Positions 6,365-15,030 are shown, counted from the first letter of the stretch. The stretch: DNA of 18,837 nucleotides from Gammaproteobacteria bacterium (GCA_030431185.1 JAUIJO010000022.1:1-18837); one strand, 5' to 3'. Notes: generated by a model not told the origin, from the sequence alone. Translations and numbers: made by a program.

Positions 6365-6373
6365 GAGGAATAA

Positions 6374-6390
6374 TGCAGAATGCGTGCCAA
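6374..6390 (-). promoter_or_regulatory. Sigma-54 (RpoN) promoter, -24/-12 type
   Basis: The minus strand reads TTGGCACGCATTCTGCA from 6390 to 6374. Against the consensus YTGGCACGRNNNTTGCW only two of the defined bases differ. The invariant GG (6388-6387) and GC (6376-6375) are exactly 10 bases apart as the class requires. The predicted start is near 6363-6364, at the head of the terminator-ended RNA. Confidence 0.75.
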
Positions 6391-6470
6391 CTTCTGGCCT
6401 TCGGCTTCCAGACAGGCAGCGAACGCCCGACTGGCCTAGAATCCAAGCCCGCGGGCGCGACCATCGGGCG

Positions 6471-6497
6471 CTGCGCTGCGGGGGTCCCGCAACGCAG
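6471..6497. promoter_or_regulatory. 27-bp imperfect palindrome, candidate upstream activator site
   Basis: CTGCG (6471-6475) and TGCGGG (6477-6482) pair with CCCGCA (6486-6491) and CGCAG (6493-6497). That is 11 of 12 positions, with one C/A mismatch and a 3-base centre. Its centre (6484) lies about 120 bp upstream of the predicted sigma-54 start, within the usual 100-150 bp range for enhancer-binding activators. It is also about 115 bp before the mnmG ATG, so a leader hairpin for mnmG is the alternative. Confidence 0.4.
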
Positions 6498-6599
6498 CTC
6501 GCGGCGCATCTCGCGCAGCCGGCGATGAGGGCCTGGCTCCGCGGCGCGGCGGTAACCGGCGCGCGGGCGAGGCCGTCCGCTTGATTCGAGAACGCACTG

Positions 6600-8489
6600 A
6601 TGAGCCACAGCTTCCATCGATATGACGTGATCGTGGTCGGCGGCGGGCACGCCGGCACCGAAGCCGCGCTGGCCGCCGCGCGGGCGGGTGCGCGCACCCT
6701 CCTGCTCACCCACAACATCGAGACCGTGGGCGCGATGAGCTGCAATCCCGCGATCGGCGGGATCGGCAAGGGCCACCTGGTCAAGGAGATCGACGCGCTC
6801 GGTGGCGTGATGGGCCGTGCCGCCGATGCCGCCGGCATCCAGTGGCGCCGCCTCAACGCCAGCAAGGGGCCGGCCGTGCGCGCGACCCGCTGCCAGGCGG
6901 ACCGCAACCTCTACCGCGGCTTCATCCGCCGTGCGGTCGAAAGCCAGCCCAACCTCACCCTGTTCCAGGCCGCCGTCGACGACATCGTCTTCGAAGGGGA
7001 TCGCGTGCGGGCCGTGCTCACCCAGACCGGCCTGCGCTTCGAGGCGCCCGCCGTCGTGCTCACCGCCGGTACCTTCCTCGCAGGCAAGGTGCATGTCGGC
7101 GAGACGACGTACGAGGCCGGTCGTTCCGGCGATCCGCCGGCTCTGACGCTGGCACGCAAGCTACGCGAAGGGCCGTTCGTGGTCGACCGGCTCAAGACCG
7201 GCACCCCGCCGCGCATCGACGGCCGTACGCTGGATTACGCCGCGATGGTCGAGCAGCCCGGCGACGACCCGCGTCCGGTGATGTCCTTCATGGGCTCCAC
7301 CGACGACCACCCGCGGCAGGTGTCGTGCTGGATCACCCACACCACCGAGCGCACCCACGAGATCATCCGCGCCGCGCTCGACCGCTCGCCGCTCTACACG
7401 GGGCAGATCGAAGGCACCGGCCCGCGCTACTGCCCCTCGATCGAGGACAAGGTGGTGCGTTTCGCCGAAAAGGCCAGCCACCAGATCTTCGTCGAACCCG
7501 AAGGGCTGGACGTCGCCGAGATCTATCCCAACGGCATCTCCACCTCCCTGCCCTTCGACGTCCAGCTCGAACTCGTGCGCAGCATCCAGGGCTTCGCCCA
7601 GGCGCACATCACCCGCGCGGGCTACGCGATCGAATACGACTACTTCGATCCGCGCGGGCTGAAGACGACGCTGGAGACCAAGGCCGTCGCCGGCCTGTTC
7701 TTCGCCGGCCAGATCAACGGCACCACCGGCTACGAGGAAGCGGCCGCGCAGGGCCTGCTGGCCGGGGTCAACGCCGCGCGCTTCGTGCGCGACCAGCCCG
7801 GCTGGTCGCCGCGGCGCGACGAGGCCTACCTGGGCGTGCTGGTCGACGACCTGAGCACCCACGGTACCTCCGAGCCCTACCGCATGTTCACCAGCCGCGC
7901 CGAATACCGCCTGCAGCTGCGCGAGGACAATGCCGACCTGCGTCTGACACCGGTCGGACGCGAGCTGGGGCTCGTCGACGATGCGCGCTGGTCGCGCTTC
8001 GAGGCCAAGCGCGAGGCAGTCGAACGCGAGGGCGCGCGGCTGGGCGCCCTTTGGGCATCGCCGAACAATCCGCTCGGCCGCGCCCTGTCCGACACCCTGG
8101 GCATCGAAGTCAGTCGCGAGACGCATGCACGCGACCTGCTCAAGCGCCCGGAACTCGACTACGCGAAACTCGCCGCGGTACCCGGCATCGGTCCGGGCGT
8201 CGAGGATGCGGCCGTGGCCGAGCAGGTGGAGATCGGCGTCAAGTACGCCGGCTACCTCGACCGCCAGCGCGATGAGATCGAGCGCGCGCGTCGAAACGAA
8301 GAGACCGGCATCCCCCGTGATTTCGAGTATGCGAACGTGCGCGGGCTGTCCGCCGAGGTCGCCCAGAAGCTCGAACGCGTGCGTCCGGAAACCATCGGCC
8401 AGGCGCAGCGCATCCCGGGCATGACGCCCGCGGCGATCTCGCTGCTGCTGGTGCACCTGGAGCGCGCGCGCCGCAGCCGGGTGGCCTGA
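6600..8489 (+). CDS. mnmG: tRNA uridine-5-carboxymethylaminomethyl modification enzyme MnmG (GidA)
   Basis: 629 residues, the normal size. With MnmE it builds the cmnm5 (or nm5) group on the wobble uridine U34 of several tRNAs, using FAD, NADH and methylene-tetrahydrofolate. The FAD-binding motif is VVGGGHAGTEAA (12-23). Family signature 1 is SCNPAIGGIGKGHL (47-60), the catalytic-cysteine region is RYCPSIEDK (Cys278, E. coli Cys277), and signature 2 is GLFFAGQINGTTGYEEAAAQG (365-385). TSRAEYRL and the C-terminal helical domain with RNEETGIPRDFEY, IPGMTPAAI and a basic end complete the fold that binds MnmE. The ATG at 6600 has only a weak GAG upstream. A TAGAAT at 6437-6442 might be a -10 box. 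In many genomes rsmG follows, but here the next gene is convergent. It is divergent from the candidate small RNA. Confidence 0.97.
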   Translation: MSHSFHRYDVIVVGGGHAGTEAALAAARAGARTLLLTHNIETVGAMSCNPAIGGIGKGHLVKEIDALGGVMGRAADAAGIQWRRLNASKGPAVRATRCQADRNLYRGFIRRAVESQPNLTLFQAAVDDIVFEGDRVRAVLTQTGLRFEAPAVVLTAGTFLAGKVHVGETTYEAGRSGDPPALTLARKLREGPFVVDRLKTGTPPRIDGRTLDYAAMVEQPGDDPRPVMSFMGSTDDHPRQVSCWITHTTERTHEIIRAALDRSPLYTGQIEGTGPRYCPSIEDKVVRFAEKASHQIFVEPEGLDVAEIYPNGISTSLPFDVQLELVRSIQGFAQAHITRAGYAIEYDYFDPRGLKTTLETKAVAGLFFAGQINGTTGYEEAAAQGLLAGVNAARFVRDQPGWSPRRDEAYLGVLVDDLSTHGTSEPYRMFTSRAEYRLQLREDNADLRLTPVGRELGLVDDARWSRFEAKREAVEREGARLGALWASPNNPLGRALSDTLGIEVSRETHARDLLKRPELDYAKLAAVPGIGPGVEDAAVAEQVEIGVKYAGYLDRQRDEIERARRNEETGIPRDFEYANVRGLSAEVAQKLERVRPETIGQAQRIPGMTPAAISLLLVHLERARRSRVA

Positions 8490-8492
8490 AGG

Positions 8493-8521
8493 CCGGGCGC
8501 GAAGGTCGCTATCGCGCCCGG
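8493..8521. terminator. Shared hairpin between convergent mnmG and SIMPL genes
   Basis: CCGGGCGCG (8493-8501) pairs perfectly with CGCGCCCGG (8513-8521), and A8502-T8512 adds a tenth pair. The loop is about 9 bases. There is no T-run on either side. Its place in the 66-bp gap between two converging genes suggests a two-way transcript end or mRNA 3'-end protection. Confidence 0.45.
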
Positions 8522-8555
8522 GACCGTGCGTGGCGTTCGGCGGCGGGCGCCCCCG

Positions 8556-9278
8556 TCACCGCTGCAGTTCGAATACCGCGCTGACCGATGCGCGGTACTC
8601 GACCGTGGGCTGGATGTAGCGACCCGGCTGCGCATCGATGCGGGACCCGCTCACCACGATACTGTCCAGTTCCGTCGTGCCGTAACCGTCGGCGAAACGG
8701 GAGGTGACACTGTTGACGCTGTAGAGGGCGCCCCGCTTCGCCCCGAATGCCCGCGCCATCTCGCCTGCCTCGCGCTTCGCGTCCTCGACCGCTTCGGCCT
8801 TGGCCTGCTGCCGCAGCGCGTCGGCCCGGCTGGATTCGAACTCCACCGACGAGATCGCGACCGCGCCCGCGGCGAGGCCGTCGTCGAGGAACGCATTCAG
8901 GCGCTCGAGGTCACGCAGGGTCGCGGTCACCTCACGACTGGCGTAGTAGCCCCGCATGATGCGTTCCCCATCGTCGTCGTAGTCGACGTCCTCGCCCGCC
9001 TCCAGGTCCGAGGCACGGACGTCGTCGCTGCCCACCCCGAAGGCGGGCATTCCCGCCAGCAAGCGGTTGACGGCCTCATCGACGCGTTGCTTCGCCGGCA
9101 GCGGGCGAGCGTCGTTGCTCCGGAACTGGAACGCGACGCGCGCCGAATCAGGCTTGGCGCTGACCTCGCCCGTTCCGGTCACGATGATGTGTGGCGCGTC
9201 CGGCAAGGGCGTGCCCGCATGGGCCACCGGCAGGGCAAGCAAAGCGGCTGACAACAGCAGGGGCAGGAACGGACGCAT
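8556..9278 (-). CDS. Periplasmic SIMPL-domain (DUF541, YggE-like) protein
   Basis: 240 residues. Residues 1-21 are a Sec signal peptide (MRPFLPLLLSAALLALPVAHA, cleavage after AHA). The rest is one SIMPL domain: it opens with IIVTGTGEVSAKPDSARVAFQF (31-52), the family's hallmark, and continues with a helix VDEAVNRLLAGM, a strand YYASREVTATLRDLERLNAFLDDGL, and the helix DALRQQAKAEAVEDAKREAGEMARAFG before VEYRASVSAVFEL. E. coli YggE is linked to oxidative stress, but the biochemical role of the family is unclear. The start is the ATG at 9278, where GGAG lies 7 bases upstream. It begins 32 bp after the tamB stop on the same strand, so it looks like the third gene of the tamA-tamB transcript and would act in the same compartment. 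Confidence 0.88.
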   Translation of the reverse strand: MRPFLPLLLSAALLALPVAHAGTPLPDAPHIIVTGTGEVSAKPDSARVAFQFRSNDARPLPAKQRVDEAVNRLLAGMPAFGVGSDDVRASDLEAGEDVDYDDDGERIMRGYYASREVTATLRDLERLNAFLDDGLAAGAVAISSVEFESSRADALRQQAKAEAVEDAKREAGEMARAFGAKRGALYSVNSVTSRFADGYGTTELDSIVVSGSRIDAQPGRYIQPTVEYRASVSAVFELQR

Positions 9279-9310
9279 CGGCACACTCCATGTCGGATGG
9301 AGCGCCGAGA

Positions 9311-12300
9311 TTACTTCTCCTTGCGCCAGTTGAGATAGCCCCGGCTTTCCTCGGAGCCGGATTCGATCTCCACGTCGAAGCCCTTGCCGAGCAGGTACTT
9401 CAGGGTCAGCACGGTGCCGTTCCCGAGCAGCGAGACGCCATAGCCGACGTAGAGGCGCGGCGATATCCGCTTGCCGAAGCCGAACACGCCGCCGGCGGTC
9501 CGGCTCTGCATGACGCCCGCGTCGTCCAGCCCCAGTTTGCCGCCCAGTTGCGAGGCCAGCAGGCTGCCCCCGGCCGACAGCGCGGCGTTGGCGGCGCTGA
9601 GCTGTTCGCTCTCGCTGTCGCTGGCCGAGGACAGCGGGCGTCCTAGGGTCAGGTAGGACAGGGCTTCGGACTGGGTGCTGGCGGGGTCGGACCAGACCTG
9701 CACGCTGGGGCTCGCGACGCGGCCGCCGATGTCGACGCCGGCGGTGACGTCGCCGATCTCGCGCTCGGCACGGATGTCGAGGATGGGATCGGACACCGGC
9801 CCGCCGGACCAGCTCAGCGTGCCGCGCGTGATCGTCAGGTCCTGTCCATAGGCCTTGTAGCGGCCGGCGACGTTGAGTGCGCCGCGCGCGGTCATTTCGC
9901 GACCGGGATTGCTCCGCACGCGCATCTGCCCGCCCAGCCGGCCCTGCAGGCCGAAGCCGTTGAGGCGGACGTCGTCGCCGAGGCTGATGTCCAGGTCCAG
10001 CGCCAGCGGCGAGCTGCCGGTGTCGTCCGGATCGACCGGATCGAGGACGACGACGTCCTCCGACGGGCTCACCGCACCGTCCAGGCGCTCGAGGTCGAGC
10101 AGGGCGGAGGGCACCGCGACCTTGCCGGTGACGGTGATCGGTTCGTCGGTGGCGATGCGCACCTGCAGGTCGGGGCTGGCAACCGCACGCAGGTCCCGGG
10201 TGTCGGACACCAGCACGTTGTCCCCACGTATGTTGAGCTGCACGGGCGGCACGCCTTCGCGCCAGCCGAGCACGCCGTCGATGTCGAGCACGCCCCCCGC
10301 TTCGTCGCCGTTGCTGCTGCGAATGCTGCCGTCGATGCGCGCGCTGCCGTCGCCCTGTGCGACGAGGTCCACCTGGCCGTCCTGGAGGACGATGCCGAGG
10401 GCGGGCAGTTCGGTGGTGAAGTCGCTCAGGCGCGCCTGGCCGCCGAGGCGGGGCTCGGCGCGCGTGCCGGACACGGTCAGGTCGCCGCTGAGGCGTCCCT
10501 GCGGCTCCAGCAGGTCGGGCGATAAGAGTTCCAGCCAGACCAGTTCGTCGATGTTGAACGTCGCCCCGCCCGACAAGGGGGCATACGCGTCCCAGCCGGT
10601 CTGCAGGCGCGCGTCCAGGCGCCCGGTGCCGTTGATCGCGGTACCGAGCGTGGCCTCGATGCGGTCGGGATCGAACTCGGCCGAGAGCTGCAGGCCGCTG
10701 TAGTTGAAGGGCTCGCGGCGCGCGCGTTCGCGGAACTTGAAGCCGCCTTCGGGCGAGGTCAGCTCGACGTGGCCCTGCCAGGCGTTGCCCGCCGGGCGCA
10801 GTTGGGCGTCGAGCGCGACTTCGCCGCGCATGATCCATTCCCCTCCATCGCCGCGTTCGGGCAGGTAGGGCTCGACGAGCAGCAACGGCAGGGCCTCGCC
10901 CTGGACCGACACGCCACGGCGAGGCCAATCGGCGTTGGCGCACAGGCGCCCACCGGCGCTGGAGGCCAGGCAGGCGGGGTCGAGATGGCCATTGCCGCCG
11001 TCCCAGCTGAAGCCCGCGGCCTGTTGCAACTGCCATTGCGCGCCGCGCGCGGGGGCCAGGCGCAGGCGCGCCAGCTGGCCGCGCCAGGTGGCGCCGCGCT
11101 TGTCGGCATTGCCGGCCAGCGACAGCTGCCCGATCTCGCCCCGTGCCTCGGCGTCCAGGCCGAGCGATTCGACGGCGCCACGCGCATCGATGCTCAAGGT
11201 GTCCAGGGCGACGCCGGCCTGCAGCCCGCTGGCCCGGAGTGCCAGCGCGCCGTCGCCGCGGCGCCAGGGCAGGCGCCCTTGCAGGCTGAGGGTCTGCGCG
11301 GTGTAGTCGCCATAGCCCAGGCCCGAGCCCTGCAGGTCGGCCTGTACGTCCGGCGCATCAGGCGCTCCCCCGAGCTGGACGCGGCCCTGCACGGTGCCGC
11401 GGCCCCGGGGCAGCAGGTCCGCCAGCTGCAGCGGCGTGAAACGCGCGTCGATGTCCAGCGTGTCGGACACCTCCCCCTTCGCTTCGATGCGACTGCCGCC
11501 CAGCGCGAGCGACACGTCGCCCCGATAGACGTCGCCCGCGATCTCGACGTGGCCGTTCCCGTCGAGCGGACGGTCGCGCAGGCGGCCGCCCAGGTCGTCG
11601 ATGTCGACCGTGGCCCGCAGCCCGCCGGGATCGCGCAGCTCGCCCTCGCTGCCGATCCGCCCATTCACCGCACCGGGCCAGTCGGGGAGGAAATAGCCGG
11701 GGTCGAAACCCGCCAGCGTCGCCTGCGCCGTCCAGCCCAGCGTGGGCGCCCAGTGCAGGGTGCCGTCCACGTCCAGCGTGCCGGTCGGCATCGCGACCTT
11801 GAAACGCTCCAGGCGCATCCGCTCGGCATTGCCCCGACCATCGAAATCGACGGTGGCCTGCTCGCCGTCGCGGGTCAGGGTCGCCTCGCCCACCGCCGCC
11901 CATGCCTGCAGGGTGCCGGCGAGGCCGAGGTCGGCATCGCCGCGTATCGCCAGCGCCGCGGGTTCGCCCGGCGCCGCCTCCGAGCCCGACCAGGTCAGGC
12001 CGCGCGCATTGAGCGCCACGCGCAGGCTCGGGTTTTCCGGATCGCCGAAGTCGGCATGGCCCCGGGCACGCAGGCGCCCGTCGAGGGTCTCGATCACCAG
12101 CGGATCCACGTCCAGCACCTGGTCCCGTATCCGGACGGTCGAGGGCAGCACGCGCGCCTTCCAGTCGCCTTGCGCGACCTCGCCGCGCAGGCGCGCTTCG
12201 CCGTCGATGCCTTCGGCGTGCAATGCCGCCACCCACGGGTTCTCCGCCGGCTCGCCGCTGCCGCTCAACAAGCCGATATCGAGCGCGTCGGCCCTGGCGT

Positions 12301-13198
12301 CGAGCGTCCAGCGCACCGGCGATTCGCCGCGCAGGCTGGCGGTCGCGCGCAGTGGGCCGGGCACCGCGCCGCCGATGCCGACGTCCATGCGCGCGAGGTC
12401 GCCGCGCACGACCAGACCGATCCGGGCCGGCGTCCGTCCCCGCGGCGCGGGGAACACGGCGGTGGCGACCAGGTCGGTGCGGTAGTCGTCGCCGGGGTGA
12501 TAGTCGCCTTGCACGCTGAACCGGCCGCGGTCGCTGTCGACGTCGAGATGGTCGACTTCAAGCACGCCCGAGCGTGCCTTCAGGCCGCCCCGCAGCCGAC
12601 GGATGTCGATCAGCGGCACCGGCGCCACCGCACCGCCAGGCACCGCCTGCTCGAGCCGGGTGACCGTGAAGCCGTCGACCTGCACGTCGTCGGCCTCCAG
12701 CTCCATCGGCGGCTCGATCGCCGGCAGCACGTCGGGCCAACGCGGGAGCTCGAACGGCGCGTCCTCCGCCAGGGGCAATTGCAGCGCGGCCTGCTCGAGT
12801 CGCAGCGCATCCAGCCTCAGGGTGCGCCCGATCAGCGGACGGATCGCCGGATCGATCGTGGCGCGTTCGGCGGTGAAGACCAGGCCATCCATTTCGAAGC
12901 GCAGGCCATGCAGGGTCATCGGCCCGGCGACCGGTCCTTCGGCATCGCGCCACTCCAGGCTGGCATTCGCGGGCAGGCGCGCCTTGACCTGGGCCAGCAG
13001 CATGTCGCGGCCGCCCACGGTGCTGAGCAACCAGTACAGCAGCCCGCCCACCAGCAGGCCCAGCCCGGCGGCGACGAACCCGGTGCGGATCGCCAGCCGG
13101 CGCAGGCGCGCGCGGCGGCGCTGGCGCAGGTCGCGGATGCCGGCCTCGCGCTCCTCGGGCGTGGGCTGCGGCGTGGCGGGGGACGAAGGCCGGGCCAT
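9311..13198 (-). CDS. tamB: Translocation and assembly module protein TamB
   Basis: 1295 residues (E. coli TamB 1259). A basic cytoplasmic tail (RQRRRARLRRLAIRTG, about 25-40) is followed by one transmembrane segment (FVAAGLGLLVGGLLYWLLSTV, about 41-61). The long periplasmic part is made of repeating amphipathic beta strands typical of AsmA/TamB bridge proteins, which form a hydrophobic groove. The C-terminal TamB domain (DUF490) includes YLTLGRPLS, SAGGSLLASQLGGKLGLDD and GYGVSLLGNGTVLTLKYLLGKGFDVEIESGS. TamB works with TamA in outer-membrane protein insertion and is implicated in phospholipid transport to the outer membrane. The chosen ATG at 13198 follows the tamA stop by only two bases. 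The frame is open further upstream into tamA, but that extension is a shadow. It is followed 32 bp later by the SIMPL gene. Confidence 0.95.
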   Translation of the reverse strand: MARPSSPATPQPTPEEREAGIRDLRQRRRARLRRLAIRTGFVAAGLGLLVGGLLYWLLSTVGGRDMLLAQVKARLPANASLEWRDAEGPVAGPMTLHGLRFEMDGLVFTAERATIDPAIRPLIGRTLRLDALRLEQAALQLPLAEDAPFELPRWPDVLPAIEPPMELEADDVQVDGFTVTRLEQAVPGGAVAPVPLIDIRRLRGGLKARSGVLEVDHLDVDSDRGRFSVQGDYHPGDDYRTDLVATAVFPAPRGRTPARIGLVVRGDLARMDVGIGGAVPGPLRATASLRGESPVRWTLDARADALDIGLLSGSGEPAENPWVAALHAEGIDGEARLRGEVAQGDWKARVLPSTVRIRDQVLDVDPLVIETLDGRLRARGHADFGDPENPSLRVALNARGLTWSGSEAAPGEPAALAIRGDADLGLAGTLQAWAAVGEATLTRDGEQATVDFDGRGNAERMRLERFKVAMPTGTLDVDGTLHWAPTLGWTAQATLAGFDPGYFLPDWPGAVNGRIGSEGELRDPGGLRATVDIDDLGGRLRDRPLDGNGHVEIAGDVYRGDVSLALGGSRIEAKGEVSDTLDIDARFTPLQLADLLPRGRGTVQGRVQLGGAPDAPDVQADLQGSGLGYGDYTAQTLSLQGRLPWRRGDGALALRASGLQAGVALDTLSIDARGAVESLGLDAEARGEIGQLSLAGNADKRGATWRGQLARLRLAPARGAQWQLQQAAGFSWDGGNGHLDPACLASSAGGRLCANADWPRRGVSVQGEALPLLLVEPYLPERGDGGEWIMRGEVALDAQLRPAGNAWQGHVELTSPEGGFKFRERARREPFNYSGLQLSAEFDPDRIEATLGTAINGTGRLDARLQTGWDAYAPLSGGATFNIDELVWLELLSPDLLEPQGRLSGDLTVSGTRAEPRLGGQARLSDFTTELPALGIVLQDGQVDLVAQGDGSARIDGSIRSSNGDEAGGVLDIDGVLGWREGVPPVQLNIRGDNVLVSDTRDLRAVASPDLQVRIATDEPITVTGKVAVPSALLDLERLDGAVSPSEDVVVLDPVDPDDTGSSPLALDLDISLGDDVRLNGFGLQGRLGGQMRVRSNPGREMTARGALNVAGRYKAYGQDLTITRGTLSWSGGPVSDPILDIRAEREIGDVTAGVDIGGRVASPSVQVWSDPASTQSEALSYLTLGRPLSSASDSESEQLSAANAALSAGGSLLASQLGGKLGLDDAGVMQSRTAGGVFGFGKRISPRLYVGYGVSLLGNGTVLTLKYLLGKGFDVEIESGSEESRGYLNWRKEK

Positions 13199-13200
13199 GC

Positions 13201-14988
13201 TCAGAGGTCCGCGCCGATGTTGAGGTAGAACTGGTAGGACGAATCGGGGTCGTCCAGGCCGTGGGCGATGTCCACGCGCAAGGGGCCCACCGGTGAGCGC
13301 CAGCGCAGGCCGATGCCGACGCCGGTGCGCCACTCCGGGTTATCGTCGAAGGCCGAGCCGGAGTCGACGAACACCGCCGCGCCCCAGGCCCCGTTGAAAT
13401 AGTGTTCGTACTCGACGCTGCCGGTGACCAGGTTCTTGGCGCCGGTGTAGTACTCGCCGAAGTCGTTCTCGAAGGAGGGCCCGACCTCCTGGTAGGCATA
13501 GCCGCGGATGCTGCCATCGCCGCCGGCGTAGAAGCGCAGGCTGGGCGGCAGCGCGACCACTTCGTCGGTGTAGGTATGGCCGGCTTCGCCGCGCACGATC
13601 AGGCGGTCGTTGTCGCCGAACCCGCGATACCAGCGGCCGATGCCGTAGAGCTGGCCGAAGGTGGCGTCCGAACCCGCGCCCTCGACGGCCCCTTTCACTT
13701 CGGCGGTGATGCTGATCGCGTTGCGCGGGAAGATCCGGTCGTCGGCCTTGATGTAGCTGGTCCGCAACGACGGATACAGGAAGGTGCCGTACTCGTACTC
13801 GGGCAAGGGCGCCAATGCGCCGCCGCCATCGTCGGCCAGGTCGTAGCGCCAGCGCTCGCGCAGGAAGTGGACCGACGCGGTGGCGTTCCAGTAGCGGTTG
13901 ATCTGGCCGTTCCGCGAGCCCACGAACTCGATCCGCCGCGAATCCACGTAGTCGGTCTGTTCGTCGGCGAACTGCCCGCTGATGGTGTACCAGCCATCGA
14001 GCCAGGCGAAGGCCGGGATGCGGTACTGCACGGTCGCGGCCTTCTTGCGTTCGGCCCAGTCGATCTGGGTCTTGAGCTTGTGGCCACGGTCGTTGAGGTA
14101 GCGACGCTCGAAGCCCAGCCGGATGCCGAAACCGTTGTCGGTGCCGTAACTGAGGCCGGCGGTGTAGACGCTGCGCTTGGCCGGGGTCAGCGTGACCTTG
14201 ACCGGCACCTCGCCATCGACGGCCTCCGCCGGGTCCGGCGCGATGTCGATCGAGGAGAAATAGTCCAGCGACGCCAGCGACAGCCGCAGGCGGTCGAGCT
14301 TGCCCTGGTGGTAGTAGCTGCCCTGGTCCCAGTAGACCAGCCGCTCGAGGATGCCCGGGCGGATGATCGCCTTGGGCGTCTGTTCGAAGGTGATCGGCCC
14401 CATGTCGTAGCGCGGGCCGCTTTCCCACACCAGGTCGATGTCCGCCGCCTGTTCGGCACGCGTGACCTCGACCCGGCGCGAGACGAAGTCCGCGTCGAAA
14501 TACCCGCGCTCGGCCAGGCGGCGGGTGATGCGCACCTTGCTGGTCTCGTAGAGCCGGTGGTCGAACACCTCCCCCACGGCGGGCTTGAACTTCGCCAGGT
14601 CCTCCTTGAGGTAGCGATCCTCCACGCCCTCGCCGAGGATCGCGACGTCGTTGCGCCGCACCCGCACCGGCTCGCCCGGCACCACGGTGACGGTCACCGA
14701 CACGGTGTCGCCTTCGCGGGTGCGCTCGACGGTGATCTGCGGGTCGTAGTAGCCGAACGGCTCGAGCGCGGTACGCGTTTCGTCCTCGGCCTCGCGCACC
14801 AGGAAACCCAGGCGCCGGCCGCGCATTTCCTCGCCTTCGGCATCCACCAGCGAAAGCGATTCGCGCACGTTGGTGGTCATCGCGTCATCCAGGCCGACGA
14901 CCGTGACCGTGCCCACCTTGGCCGCCCATGCCGGGCCCACGGCAATCGACAAGGACAGGAAGGCCAGGGCGCGGAGGGGGATGGGCAT
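13201..14988 (-). CDS. tamA: Outer-membrane assembly factor TamA (Omp85 family)
   Basis: 595 residues (E. coli TamA 577). Residues 1-22 form a signal peptide ending AWA. About 23-265 contain three POTRA domains, including VGTVTVVGLDDAM, FGYYDPQITVERTREGDTVSVTVTVVPGEPVRV and LAERGYFDADFVSRRVEV. From about residue 280 comes a 16-strand Omp85 barrel (YTAGLSYGTDNGFGIRLGFERRYLNDRGH) with the conserved L6-loop motif IRGY near residue 495 and an end strand FYLNIGADL, similar to other TamA proteins. It lies in the outer membrane and partners TamB, which starts two bases after its stop. The frame stays open through the upstream repeats, but the ATG at 14988 is the one that begins the signal peptide. 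No Shine-Dalgarno is visible, and a TATCCT box lies 6 nt before the ATG. Confidence 0.95.
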   Translation of the reverse strand: MPIPLRALAFLSLSIAVGPAWAAKVGTVTVVGLDDAMTTNVRESLSLVDAEGEEMRGRRLGFLVREAEDETRTALEPFGYYDPQITVERTREGDTVSVTVTVVPGEPVRVRRNDVAILGEGVEDRYLKEDLAKFKPAVGEVFDHRLYETSKVRITRRLAERGYFDADFVSRRVEVTRAEQAADIDLVWESGPRYDMGPITFEQTPKAIIRPGILERLVYWDQGSYYHQGKLDRLRLSLASLDYFSSIDIAPDPAEAVDGEVPVKVTLTPAKRSVYTAGLSYGTDNGFGIRLGFERRYLNDRGHKLKTQIDWAERKKAATVQYRIPAFAWLDGWYTISGQFADEQTDYVDSRRIEFVGSRNGQINRYWNATASVHFLRERWRYDLADDGGGALAPLPEYEYGTFLYPSLRTSYIKADDRIFPRNAISITAEVKGAVEGAGSDATFGQLYGIGRWYRGFGDNDRLIVRGEAGHTYTDEVVALPPSLRFYAGGDGSIRGYAYQEVGPSFENDFGEYYTGAKNLVTGSVEYEHYFNGAWGAAVFVDSGSAFDDNPEWRTGVGIGLRWRSPVGPLRVDIAHGLDDPDSSYQFYLNIGADL

Positions 14989-14994
14989 TGGCCG

Positions 14995-15000
14995 AGGATA
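14995..15000 (-). promoter_or_regulatory. TANNNT box 6 nt before the tamA ATG (leaderless -10 candidate)
   Basis: The minus strand reads TATCCT, then CGGCCA, then the ATG at 14988. The 6-nt spacing is the same as at the dehydratase gene. No ribosome site is seen. Placing a -10 box here would give an almost leaderless mRNA. Confidence 0.35.
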
Positions 15001-15030
15001 CCGGTTGGACGTCAAGTGGCCATGAATGGC

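Noticed and set aside
6024..6584. 186-codon plus-strand open frame before mnmG
   Set aside because: It crosses two hairpin terminators and the sigma-54 promoter. Its composition (Arg/Ala/Pro) is typical of random GC-rich frames and it has no ribosome site.
9279..11036. Long minus-strand frame joined to the SIMPL gene
   Set aside because: It lies entirely within tamB in another frame and is Arg/Pro-rich. The SIMPL signal peptide begins at 9278.
10769..13228. 819-codon plus-strand frame opposite tamB
   Set aside because: The antisense frame is kept open by GC bias. TamB is a clear match on the other strand and the antisense product has no recognisable domain.
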